Positions 1-9,237 of a stretch of 64,000 bases of DNA are shown in pieces. Origin of the DNA: Comamonas koreensis (GTDB lineage: Bacteria > Pseudomonadota > Gammaproteobacteria > Burkholderiales > Burkholderiaceae_C). Position 1 is the stretch's first letter; each line of letters begins with the position of its first letter. The notes under the pieces are model-generated. The model did no database searches. It was not told the DNA's origin and saw only the letters and a list, made by a program, of their open reading frames with translations. Location: positions 5,079,001 to 5,143,000 of the forward strand of contig NZ_CP043575.1 in NCBI RefSeq assembly GCF_014076495.1, in the 5' to 3' direction. Made by a program: the position numbers and the translations under genes.

Positions 1-11
1 CATGCATCACC

Positions 12-560
12 TCAGTTCTTGAACGGGAAGCGGAAAGCCTGCAACAGTGCCTTGCACTCGTCGTCATTCTTCGCAGTCGTCGTAATGCTGATATTGAGAC
101 CACGCAGTGCGTCGACTTTGTCGTACTCAATTTCAGGGAAGATGATTTGTTCTTTGACGCCGATGTTGTAGTTGCCACGGCCATCAAAGGCGCGGCCAGA
201 AATACCACGGAAGTCACGCACGCGGGGCAGAGCCACGGTGACGAAACGGTCCAGGAATTCATACATCTGAACGCCACGCAGGGTCACCATGCAGCCGATA
301 GCTTGGCCTTCGCGGATCTTGAAACCAGCGATAGCCTTCTTGGCCTTGGTCACCACAGGCTTTTGACCAGCAATCTTGGTCAGGTCAGCCACGGCGTTGT
401 CCATCACCTTCTTGTCGGAGACGGCTTCGCTCACACCCATGTTCAGGGTGATCTTCGTCAGGCGAGGCACTTCCATCGAGGAGGTGTAGCCGAACTTCTT
501 CATCAGTTCGGGAGCGATTTGCTCACGGAATTGTTTTTGCAGTCGTGCAACGTTTGCCAT
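12..560 (-). CDS. rplE: 50S ribosomal protein L5
   Basis: Ribosomal protein L5 binds 5S rRNA in the central protuberance of the large subunit. The 182-residue product has the usual family length and begins [11 protein letters not shown]; the conserved KITLNMGV and [18 protein letters not shown] segments are both present. It lies 10 bases after rplX in the spc operon. A CAT at positions 1-3 (ATG on the minus strand), preceded by a GGTGATG-like ribosome site, would start the next gene, expected to be rpsN, but only that codon lies inside the window. Identification is secure. Confidence 0.98.
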   Translation of the reverse strand: MANVARLQKQFREQIAPELMKKFGYTSSMEVPRLTKITLNMGVSEAVSDKKVMDNAVADLTKIAGQKPVVTKAKKAIAGFKIREGQAIGCMVTLRGVQMYEFLDRFVTVALPRVRDFRGISGRAFDGRGNYNIGVKEQIIFPEIEYDKVDALRGLNISITTTAKNDDECKALLQAFRFPFKN

Positions 561-570
561 GTCTTACTCC

Positions 571-888
571 TTAGGCTGCGATTTCAGCGCCATTGGACTT
601 GAACACGCGAACACGTGCGCCGTCGGCGTTCACCTTGATGCCCACGCGATCAGCCTTGCCGGTTGCCGCATTGAAGATAGCCACGTTGGATTGGTGGATA
701 GGCATAGCCTTTTCCACGATACCGCCGTTGGTGCCCTTCATGGGGTTTGGCTTGACGTGCTTCTTCACCATGTTGATGCCTTCGATCACCAGGTGGGAGT
801 CGTCCGCACGCAGGGTCACGGTGCCACGCTTGCCCTTGTCACGGCCGGTCAGCACGATAACTTCGTCGCCCTTGCGAATCTTGTTCAT
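571..888 (-). CDS. rplX: 50S ribosomal protein L24
   Basis: L24 is an early-assembly protein that nucleates folding of 23S rRNA domain I. The 105-residue protein opens [20 protein letters not shown], the KOW motif typical of the family, and continues with [13 protein letters not shown]. It sits between rplN (12-base gap) and rplE (10-base gap), the standard spc-operon order, so it is co-transcribed and probably translationally coupled. No unusual features are seen. Confidence 0.98.
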   Translation of the reverse strand: MNKIRKGDEVIVLTGRDKGKRGTVTLRADDSHLVIEGINMVKKHVKPNPMKGTNGGIVEKAMPIHQSNVAIFNAATGKADRVGIKVNADGARVRVFKSNGAEIAA

Positions 889-900
889 AGTGCTATTCCT

Positions 901-1269
901 TTAGAGAACTTCGGGGGCCAGCGACACGATCTTCATGAACTTTTCGGTACGCAGTTCACGGGTCACGGGACCAAAGATGCGGGTGCCGATAGGCTCCAGC
1001 TTGGCGTTGAGCAACACAGCAGCGTTGCCATCGAATTTGACGAGCGAACCGTCAGCACGGCGAATACCCTTTGCGGTACGCACCACCACAGCACTGTAAA
1101 CCTCGCCTTTTTTGACGCGGCCACGTGGAGCAGCTTCTTTCACGCTCACCTTGATAATGTCACCAACGCTCGCATAGCGACGGTGCGAACCACCCAGCAC
1201 TTTGATGCACTGGACAGACTTCGCGCCGGTATTGTCGGCAACCTCGAGTCGAGATTCTGTCTGGATCAT
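901..1269 (-). CDS. rplN: 50S ribosomal protein L14
   Basis: L14 lies at the subunit interface and takes part in bridges to 16S rRNA. The start is taken at the ATG of [16 protein letters not shown], giving 122 residues, the normal L14 length; an in-frame upstream codon would add seven residues not seen in the family. This is the first gene of the spc block here: upstream on the same strand lies glpD, not rpsQ, so the S10 and spc clusters are split in this genome. A sigma-70-like promoter sits about 165 bases upstream. Confidence 0.97.
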   Translation of the reverse strand: MIQTESRLEVADNTGAKSVQCIKVLGGSHRRYASVGDIIKVSVKEAAPRGRVKKGEVYSAVVVRTAKGIRRADGSLVKFDGNAAVLLNAKLEPIGTRIFGPVTRELRTEKFMKIVSLAPEVL

Positions 1270-1431
1270 TTCAATATTCCCAACTTGCACCAGCAGACCA
1301 GACAGCCCAATAAGAATTAATCCTCATGGACAGCCAAGCAGCCAGTCAGTCTTGGGCCCGTCGTCCACACCGCAACCATTTACGATGCTTCTCCTGGGCA
1401 GAAACCTCGCGCATTAAACGCGAAGCCCTCT

Positions 1432-1460
1432 ATTGTGTCAGAGCTAGCACACCTCGTCAA
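1432..1460 (-). promoter_or_regulatory. Putative sigma-70 promoter of the rplN-rplX-rplE operon
   Basis: Read on the minus strand, TTGACG (1460-1455) and CACAAT (1437-1432) are separated by exactly 17 bases. It is the only good promoter-like match I see between the glpD stop and the rplN start, and such a promoter is expected because the operon is detached from rpsQ. It implies a leader of roughly 155 nucleotides, long enough for a regulatory structure, though I recognise no known ribosomal-protein binding site in it. Confidence 0.6.
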
Positions 1461-1495
1461 GGGCGCGCACCCAAACCAGCGGTAAATTTGTATTT

Positions 1496-3094
1496 TTACG
1501 CCACTTTTTCGCCGGCGTACTGCTGCGCCAGCACCAGGAAAGCGGTCAGAGCCGTATCCGACCCCAATTCTTCCTGCAAGATCTCGGCCACGCGCGGGGC
1601 CAGCTTGGCGGCCAGGCGGGCATCCAAGAAGAGCAGGCGGCTGCGGCGGGCGAGCACGTCTTCGACAGTGCGCGCATATTCATAGCGCGCAGCAAAACGC
1701 ACCATGGCTTCGCTCAGGCCATTGGCCAGCCAGACGTCGGCGCCTGGCAAGGTGGCCACAAACTCAGCCTCGCTGCCATAGGAGTGCATGCCTTGGGCCA
1801 TGTGCATGCTGTGCTGGGCGCGGCCCGATGCGGGCGTACCCACCAGCGGCAGCTTCACGGTCACGCCACCGGGCTTGCGCGGCAGGCGCTGGGCATCGAA
1901 GCAGGCATTGAGCACGTCCTCGGCCATCGCGCGGTAGGTGGTCCACTTTCCGCCGGTCACCGTCACCATGCCGGACTTGCTGGTCAGCACCGTGTGCTCA
2001 CGGCTGATACCCTTGGTGTTTTCGCCATCGTCGTCTTGCGGCTTGACCAGCGGACGCAGCCCGGCCCACATGCTGCGCACATCGGCCATCGTGGGGGCGC
2101 GGCTGAGGTACTTGCCCGCCTCGCTCAGGATGAAGTTCAGCTCTTCCTCAAACGGACGGGGCTCGCGCGCCAGGTCATGGCGCGGGGTGTCGGTCGTGCC
2201 CAGAATCACCTTGCCCAGCCATGGCACCGCAAACAGCACCCGGCCGTCGGCCGTCTTGGGCACGAGCAGGGCATGGTCCGAGGGCAGGAAATCGCGGTCC
2301 ACCACCAGGTGCACGCCCTGGCTGGGCGCCACCATGGGCTTGACGGGCTTGCCCATCATCTCGGCATCCTGCTGGCGCAGGTGGTCCACCCAGGGGCCCG
2401 TGGCGTTGACCACGCAGCGCGCACGCACCGTGTAGCGCTGGCCAGACTCGGCATCCTTGCAGACCACGCCTGCGACCCGGCCCTCCTCCTGGATCAGCTC
2501 CGTCACCGGGCAGTAGTTGACCAGCAAGGCCCCCTTGGCAGCGGCCGTGCGGGCCAGCGCAATCGCCAGGCGGGCGTCGTCGAACTGGCCATCCCAGTAT
2601 TTGACGCCGCCCTTCAAACCCTTGTCTTGCACCGTGGGCAGCAGCCGGCGCGTGGCGCCAGCCGAGAGAAACTGTGTCGAGCCCAGACCCGCCTTGCCCG
2701 CCAGCGCGTCGTACATCTTGAGGCCGATGCCATAGAACGGCGTGTCCAGCATCTTGTAGGACGGCATCACAAAGGCCAGCGGCTGGGCGATATGCGGCGC
2801 GTTGTTGAGCAAGGTGGTGCGCTCATGCAGAGCCTCGCGCACCAGCGAAATATTGCCCTGTGCCAGATAGCGCACGCCGCCATGCACCAGCTTGGTGGCG
2901 CGCGACGAGGTGCCCTTGGCAAAGTCCATCGCTTCGAGCAGCGCCACCTTGAAGCCGCGCGCGGCCGCATCGAGCGCCACGCCCAGGCCCGTGGCCCCGC
3001 CCCCGACCACCACCAGATCAAATACCGGCGTGGCGCCCAGGCGGGCCAGCAAATCAGTACGGTGAACAGACAGCGGTGCAGCAGCAGTGGACAT
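1496..3094 (-). CDS. glpD: Aerobic glycerol-3-phosphate dehydrogenase
   Basis: FAD-dependent enzyme at the inner membrane that oxidises sn-glycerol 3-phosphate to dihydroxyacetone phosphate and passes electrons to ubiquinone. The FAD-binding glycine motif VVVGGGATGLG lies at about residues 28-38, followed by SSRATKLVHGGVRYL, and the C-terminal half carries VTGGKWTTYR, all typical of GlpD. The start is set at the ATG of MSTAAAPLSV (532 residues); a TTG 20 codons upstream adds a basic, non-homologous stretch. It is divergent from glpR and lies beside glpK and an aquaporin, forming a glycerol-utilisation block. Confidence 0.96.
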   Translation of the reverse strand: MSTAAAPLSVHRTDLLARLGATPVFDLVVVGGGATGLGVALDAAARGFKVALLEAMDFAKGTSSRATKLVHGGVRYLAQGNISLVREALHERTTLLNNAPHIAQPLAFVMPSYKMLDTPFYGIGLKMYDALAGKAGLGSTQFLSAGATRRLLPTVQDKGLKGGVKYWDGQFDDARLAIALARTAAAKGALLVNYCPVTELIQEEGRVAGVVCKDAESGQRYTVRARCVVNATGPWVDHLRQQDAEMMGKPVKPMVAPSQGVHLVVDRDFLPSDHALLVPKTADGRVLFAVPWLGKVILGTTDTPRHDLAREPRPFEEELNFILSEAGKYLSRAPTMADVRSMWAGLRPLVKPQDDDGENTKGISREHTVLTSKSGMVTVTGGKWTTYRAMAEDVLNACFDAQRLPRKPGGVTVKLPLVGTPASGRAQHSMHMAQGMHSYGSEAEFVATLPGADVWLANGLSEAMVRFAARYEYARTVEDVLARRSRLLFLDARLAAKLAPRVAEILQEELGSDTALTAFLVLAQQYAGEKVA

Positions 3095-3440
3095 GCGAAG
3101 TAGAAAGAAAGGTCTGAGGGTTGCGGCGCGCCGGCCTGGCCAGGATCGCCGCAAAGTGCCAAAGCCTGGAAGCGAGATTCGCTTTTGCGCTTTTGTCTCT
3201 AAATTTTATTCGTTTTTGATCTTTTTTGTTCGTTATTGGCAAATTTGCCGTTGGCGAAGCCCAAGATCTCAGCGGCGCAGCATGCCAGCCTGGCATGCCA
3301 ATCTGATGACAAAACCACCCGCCAGCCATGGCTGATGCGGGGACCGCCCGGTGCGGCACGCCACCTCCTGCCTGCTGCACTGTTGCGTTTTGCACTATAT
3401 TGGCGGGAGTTTTCGTTTTCATTCGTTTCAGATCCACGCC
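3095..3440. promoter_or_regulatory. glpD-glpR intergenic region with GlpR-operator-like repeats
   Basis: This 346-base divergent region is unusually T-rich on the plus strand at 3178-3240. TGTTCGTTAT at 3227-3236 closely matches one half of the Escherichia coli GlpR operator. TTTCGTTTTCATTCGTTTC at 3411-3429 is a near-direct repeat just ahead of the glpR start, and related TTCG-plus-T tracts occur near 3178 and 3209. The regulator gene is adjacent, so these are plausible autoregulatory and glpD operators, but no full palindrome is present. Nothing else is recognised here. Confidence 0.45.
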
Positions 3441-4214
3441 ATGACGGAGCTCTACAACAGCAACCCTCGCCAACTGCTGCTCTTGCAAGAGGTGCAGCGC
3501 CGCAGCTCGGCCACCGTCGAGGAGCTGGCCGCCTTCCTGGGTGTGACGCTGCAGACCGTGCGCCGCGATGTGCAGCGGCTGTCCGAAGCCGGGGTGCTCA
3601 CGCGCTTTCATGGCGGCGTGCGCGTGCCCAACTCCACCACAGAAAATCTCGCCCACCAGCAGCGCGAAGCGCTCAATGCCGACGGCAAGACCCGCATTGC
3701 CCAGGCCGTGGCCGCCCAGGTGCCACACAACTGCTCGCTGATCCTGAACATCGGCACCACGACCGAGGCGATTGCCCGCGCGCTGATGCAGCACCGGGGG
3801 CTGCGCATCATCACCAACAACCTCAATGTGGCCGCCACCTTGAGCAGCAATGCGGATTGCGAAGTGATCGTCGCCGGCGGCGTGGTGCGCGGCCGCGACC
3901 GAGGCATCATCGGCGAGGCTGCGGTGGACTTCATCCGCCAGTTCCGCGTCGATATTGCGCTCATCGGTATTTCCGGCATTGAATCAGACGGCAGCCTGCG
4001 CGACTATGACTTCCGCGAAGTGAAAGTGGCCCAGACCATCATGGACCAGGCACGCGAGGTCTGGATGGCGGCCGACCACAGCAAGTTTGGCCGCCCGGCG
4101 ATGGTCGAGGTGGGCCCGCTCTCGCGCATTGACCGGCTGTTTACCGATGCCCCGCCGCCCGACCCCTTCCCCCGGCTGCTGCAGGAAGCCCATGTGCACT
4201 GCACCGTCGCTTGA
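3441..4214 (+). CDS. glpR: DeoR-family transcriptional repressor, GlpR-like
   Basis: DeoR-family repressor that, by family and context, senses glycerol 3-phosphate and represses the glp genes. The 257-residue protein has an N-terminal winged helix-turn-helix (RQLLLLQEVQRR then TVEELAAFLGVTLQTVRRDVQRL, about residues 9-43) and a DeoR sensor domain with LNIGTTTEAIARAL and DYDFREVKVAQTIMDQA. The ATG at 3441 gives the family length; upstream in-frame sequence is not conserved-looking. It is divergent from glpD and 68 bases ahead of glpK, so it probably controls both directions. Confidence 0.9.
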   Translation: MTELYNSNPRQLLLLQEVQRRSSATVEELAAFLGVTLQTVRRDVQRLSEAGVLTRFHGGVRVPNSTTENLAHQQREALNADGKTRIAQAVAAQVPHNCSLILNIGTTTEAIARALMQHRGLRIITNNLNVAATLSSNADCEVIVAGGVVRGRDRGIIGEAAVDFIRQFRVDIALIGISGIESDGSLRDYDFREVKVAQTIMDQAREVWMAADHSKFGRPAMVEVGPLSRIDRLFTDAPPPDPFPRLLQEAHVHCTVA

Positions 4215-4282
4215 CAGCCGGGTACAGCCCGCCTGCCCTTTGTTGATTTGATTGAAATACCGGCTCAGACCGGCCTTGAGAC

Positions 4283-5776
<1,494 letters not shown>

Positions 5777-5795
5777 GCGACTTTTCCCAAACGAG

Positions 5796-5822
5796 AACAG
5801 GGGCCGCAGCCCCTGTTGTTGT
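5796..5822 (+). terminator. Putative terminator after glpK
   Basis: AACAGGGGC (5796-5804) pairs perfectly with GCCCCTGTT (5809-5817) around a four-base loop, followed by the T-rich GTTGTTGT rather than a pure T run. It lies 19 bases after the glpK stop and before the convergent aqpZ stop, so it probably ends glpK transcription. Confidence 0.6.
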
Positions 5823-5844
5823 CTATGCCTTCAATGGGATCCGC

Positions 5845-6546
5845 TTATTCCTCGTCGCCACGCAGCAAGGCGCGGTGGATCAGCGCACCGATCACGGCAC
5901 CCACAATCGGCGCCAGCCAGAACAGCCACAGCTGCTCCAACGCAATGGCGGGGCCAAACAGCGCAGGACCGGTGCTGCGTGCAGGATTCACCGAGGTATT
6001 GGTCACGGGGATCGAGATCAGGTGGATCAAGGTCAGGCACAGGCCAATGCTCATGCCGGCAAAGCCCACGGCCGCCTTCTTCGTGGTCGAGCCCAGGATC
6101 ACCAGCAGGAAGACCGCGGTCAGCACCACCTCGGTCAGCAGCGCCGCCAGCATCGAGAACTTGCCTGGCGAATGCTCACCAAAGCCATTGGTGGCCAGGT
6201 CCGTGACCTGCGCGCCTGCCTTGCCGCTGGCAATCAGGTATAGCAGGCCGGCCGCCACAATCGCACCCAGCACCTGGGCAATGATGTAGCCCGGCAGGTC
6301 CGAGGCCTTGAAGCGCCCGGCCACCGTCAAGCCGACCGAGACGGCCGGGTTGAAATGGCCGCCCGAGATCGGGCCAAAGGCATAGGCGCCGGTCAACACC
6401 GTCAGGCCAAAGGCCAGGGACACACCCAGGAGGCCAATCCCCACTTCCGGGAAGGCCGCAGCCAGCACCGCGCTGCCACAGCCGCCAAACGTCAGCCAGA
6501 ACGTACCCAGGCATTCCGCCGACCATTTTTGCAGGTTGGATGTCAT
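5845..6546 (-). CDS. aqpZ: Aquaporin Z-type water channel
   Basis: Major intrinsic protein forming a tetrameric inner-membrane channel with six membrane helices and two NPA boxes (SGGHFNPAV and NTSVNPARS). The pore-constriction residues that distinguish water-selective AqpZ from glycerol-conducting GlpF look AqpZ-like: Phe in SLAFGLTVL, His in LIHLISIP, Thr and Arg in NTSVNPARS. The start is set at the ATG of MTSNLQKW, which has a strong AAGGGG ribosome site; 233 residues. Although it sits beside glpK, the filter argues that it mainly passes water, so a direct role in glycerol entry is uncertain. Confidence 0.93.
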   Translation of the reverse strand: MTSNLQKWSAECLGTFWLTFGGCGSAVLAAAFPEVGIGLLGVSLAFGLTVLTGAYAFGPISGGHFNPAVSVGLTVAGRFKASDLPGYIIAQVLGAIVAAGLLYLIASGKAGAQVTDLATNGFGEHSPGKFSMLAALLTEVVLTAVFLLVILGSTTKKAAVGFAGMSIGLCLTLIHLISIPVTNTSVNPARSTGPALFGPAIALEQLWLFWLAPIVGAVIGALIHRALLRGDEE

Positions 6547-6692
6547 CTCTCTTACCCCTTCATCAGTCAGACCCGCGGCATGCAACGCACACACAGGCGG
6601 GCCCTAGTAGCCGAGATGATAAGGAGCGAGCGGCGTTTGAAAATGTCAACAATTGCCGGTGCAACAAGCGCGCTACACTTGCCGAAAATGCT

Positions 6693-7967
6693 ATGAAAAT
6701 CAATATTCAAATACATTATTCGTTTGGCCTACTCAACGCGCTGTCGCTCTCCGTTGCGCTGCTTTTGGCGGGCTGCAAGACCTCTCCGGAGCCTGCACAA
6801 GAACCGGCTTCACTGCCTACTCCCAAGCCTGCCGCCACCCTCGCCTGCCATGCCGCCGGCAGCCCAGCCTGGCAACTGCTCGGCGAGCAGCGTTGGCCGC
6901 TCGATACCAGCTGGGCCGGCACGCCCATCAGCGGGCTCTCGTCCATCGATTACAACCCTGCCGATGACAGCTATTACCTGGTGAGTGACGACCGCTCGGC
7001 CAAGGACAGCGCCCGCTGGTACCAGGCCCGCATCCGCTACAACGCCAGCGGCCTGCAGCAGGTCAGCATCACCGGCCAGCAGTACCTGCAGACACCGTCA
7101 GGCACGCCCTACCCCAGCAGCCGCACGGCGGCAGCGGACACGGCCGTGCCCGACCCCGAAGCGCTGCGGCTGCTGCCCGGCGGGCGCAGCGTGGTCTGGA
7201 GCAGCGAAGGCGACTTTGCACGCGGCTTTGGCCCCGCGTTGCAGCAAGCCGGGCTCGATGGCAGTTGGCAAAAAACCTGGCCCCTGCCCGCGCTGCTGCA
7301 AGGCCCGCTGCAGCCCGCAACCGGCCGGGGCCCGCGCAACAATATGACCTTGGAGGGCATCGCGATCAGCGACGACCAGCGCAGCCTGTGGTTGGCCATG
7401 GAAGGCGCCTTGCGCCAGGACGGCCCGCTGCCGCGCCGGGGCCAGATTGGCGGGCCGCTGCGCATCACCCAGTATGACCTGGCCAGCCAGCAGCCTGTGC
7501 GCCAGATCGCCTACATCCCCGACGCGCTACCCAAGGACAACCTGCTGCTGCCGCTCATTGCCATCAATGGCGTCAGCGAGGTCCTGGCCGATGGACCCGA
7601 CCACCTGCTGGTGCTCGAGCGCGCCTATGTGCTGGGCGCAGGCTTTTCTGTACGCGTCTACCGCATCAACACCCAGGAGGCCAGCGACACCTTGGCCATC
7701 GATGCGCTGCAGGACGCGGCATACACCCCCGCCCACAAGGAGTTGCTGCTGGATTTTGCGCAACTGGGCCTGCGCACCGTGGACAACCTCGAAGGCATGA
7801 CCTGGGGCCCGCGCCTGGCCAGCGGCGAGCGCGTGCTGCTGCTGGTCAGCGACAACAACTTCAACCCGGCCCAGGTCACGCAGTTTTTGGCGCTGGTCGA
7901 GACACCGGCCTGCGCCAGCGCATCGGGCAATACATCCGGCCACGCCGGCCAATCGCATCGCAATTGA
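6693..7967 (+). CDS. Lipoprotein with phytase-like / esterase-like beta-propeller domain
   Basis: A 424-residue predicted lipoprotein: an N-terminal hydrophobic segment ends in the lipobox LLAGC at about residues 23-27, followed by a Pro-rich linker. The rest resembles the phytase-like (PF13449) family, with GLSSIDYNPADDSYYLVSDDR near the start, DPEALRLLPGG and NNMTLEGIAISDD in the middle, and NLEGMTWGPR followed by LLVSDNNF near the end, the repeating pattern of this propeller. It probably acts in the periplasm or at the outer membrane; the substrate is unknown and true phytase activity should not be assumed. It is divergent from aqpZ and upstream of proC. Confidence 0.75.
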   Translation: MKINIQIHYSFGLLNALSLSVALLLAGCKTSPEPAQEPASLPTPKPAATLACHAAGSPAWQLLGEQRWPLDTSWAGTPISGLSSIDYNPADDSYYLVSDDRSAKDSARWYQARIRYNASGLQQVSITGQQYLQTPSGTPYPSSRTAAADTAVPDPEALRLLPGGRSVVWSSEGDFARGFGPALQQAGLDGSWQKTWPLPALLQGPLQPATGRGPRNNMTLEGIAISDDQRSLWLAMEGALRQDGPLPRRGQIGGPLRITQYDLASQQPVRQIAYIPDALPKDNLLLPLIAINGVSEVLADGPDHLLVLERAYVLGAGFSVRVYRINTQEASDTLAIDALQDAAYTPAHKELLLDFAQLGLRTVDNLEGMTWGPRLASGERVLLLVSDNNFNPAQVTQFLALVETPACASASGNTSGHAGQSHRN

Positions 7968-8016
7968 AATTGATAGCAAAACCTGTGCGCCCCGCATGGC
8001 TTGCCGCGCCAGCGGT

Positions 8017-8045
8017 TTGAGCTTTGCGCTGGCCGCCGCTATAGT
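8017..8045 (+). promoter_or_regulatory. Putative sigma-70 promoter of proC
   Basis: TTGAGC (8017-8022) and TATAGT (8040-8045) are separated by 17 bases, a good match to the housekeeping consensus, placing transcription start about 55 bases before the proC ATG. The segment between the preceding lipoprotein gene and this promoter (7968-8016) holds nothing else I recognise. Confidence 0.65.
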
Positions 8046-8105
8046 GGCAGCCACAGCAGCACGCGCTGGTTTTGCCCCCTTTTCTCTTTGTTTGCACCTG
8101 CCGCC

Positions 8106-8939
8106 ATGTCCACTACCGATCTGTCCCAATTTCCCGCCATCGCCTTTATCGGCGGCGGCAACATGGCCAGCGCCATCATCGGCGGCCTGATCTGCCAGGG
8201 CCTGCCCCAAGACCGCATCCAGGTGGTCGAGCCCTACGAGCCCCAGCGCCAAGTGCTGCAGCAGCAATTTGGCATCAACGCGCTGCCCGCCGCTGACAGC
8301 AGCCTGGCGCAGGCCCAGGTCGTTGTCTGGGCCGTCAAGCCGCAAACCTTTGCCCAGGCCGCTGCCGCGGTCGCCGACCACAGCCGCCATGCGCTGCACC
8401 TGAGCGTGGCCGCCGGCATCCGCAGCGACAGCATTGCCCAGTGGCTGGGCAATGACCAGATCGTGCGCGCCATGCCCAATACGCCGGCCCTCGTCGGCCA
8501 GGGCATGACGGGGCTGTTTGCGCGCCCGCAGGTGAGTGCTGCCCAGCAGCAGCTGGCCGAGCAGATCATCACCACCACCGGTCAGCTGGTCTGGGTGCAG
8601 CAGGAGTCGCAGCTCGACGCGGTCACCGCCCTGTCGGGCTCGGGCCCTGCGTATGTGTTCTATTTTCTCGAAGCCATGCAGCAAGCCGGTGTGGAGATGG
8701 GTCTGCCCGCCGAGCAGGCGCTGCAGCTGGCCATTGGCACCTTCAGCGGCGCATCGGCCCTGGCTGCGCAGTCGGGCGAAGCCCCCTCGGTGCTGCGTGA
8801 GCGCGTCACCAGCAAGGGCGGCACCACCTTTGCTGCGCTGGAGCACATGCGGGCTGCCGATATCGCGGCCCACTTCATCGGCGCCATGCATGCCGCCGAG
8901 CGCCGCGCCAAGGCCCTAGGCGACGAGTTCGGCGGCTAA
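8106..8939 (+). CDS. proC: Pyrroline-5-carboxylate reductase
   Basis: Catalyses the last step of proline synthesis, NAD(P)H-dependent reduction of pyrroline-5-carboxylate. The 277-residue cytoplasmic enzyme has the Rossmann motif FIGGGNMASAIIGG at about residues 14-27, the MPNTPALVGQG loop, and the family signature region SGSGPAYVFYFLEAM followed by VTSKGGTT. The ATG at 8106 matches the family start; the upstream in-frame extension runs through the promoter. Monocistronic as far as can be seen. Confidence 0.97.
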   Translation: MSTTDLSQFPAIAFIGGGNMASAIIGGLICQGLPQDRIQVVEPYEPQRQVLQQQFGINALPAADSSLAQAQVVVWAVKPQTFAQAAAAVADHSRHALHLSVAAGIRSDSIAQWLGNDQIVRAMPNTPALVGQGMTGLFARPQVSAAQQQLAEQIITTTGQLVWVQQESQLDAVTALSGSGPAYVFYFLEAMQQAGVEMGLPAEQALQLAIGTFSGASALAAQSGEAPSVLRERVTSKGGTTFAALEHMRAADIAAHFIGAMHAAERRAKALGDEFGG

Positions 8940-8995
8940 GAGCCAGCGCCTTTGCGGCCGCCCGGGCAGGGGCGGTCTGCGTTGTTGCAGCGCTT

Positions 8996-9015
8996 GCCAA
9001 TAGCTGGCTATTGGC
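8996..9015. repeat. Perfect 9-bp inverted repeat in the proC-pyrB gap
   Basis: GCCAATAGC (8996-9004) and GCTATTGGC (9007-9015) form a perfect inverted repeat around only two bases. With such a short spacer it looks more like a binding site for a dimeric protein, or part of a dispersed intergenic repeat, than an RNA hairpin. It lies 222 bases ahead of pyrB. The rest of the 298-base gap holds only a -10 box and a ribosome site near its 3' end. Confidence 0.5.
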
Positions 9016-9196
9016 TGCGCACTGCGCCTAGCATCCCATCCCGCAAAGACACTGTCGCGGTCCGAGGAGAACAGACTCTCAAACTCCTGCAGCGGCAGTC
9101 TCCAGCCAAATACCGGTGCGCCCCACCGCGCCAGCAACTTTGCAGAAATGCAGCAACGCATTGCGTATATTTCACACAGAAGTCAAACGCAAAGCG

Positions 9197-9202
9197 TATA
9201 AT
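9197..9202 (+). promoter_or_regulatory. Putative -10 box upstream of pyrB
   Basis: A perfect TATAAT lies 35 bases before the pyrB start codon. The -35 region is poor: TTCACA at 9171-9176 is 20 bases away, longer than ideal. ACGGAG just ahead of the ATG is a good ribosome-binding site. The promoter may be weak or need an activator. Confidence 0.5.
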
Positions 9203-9237
9203 CCGGCCGCATTCACACCTTTGCACGGAGCCAGGTC

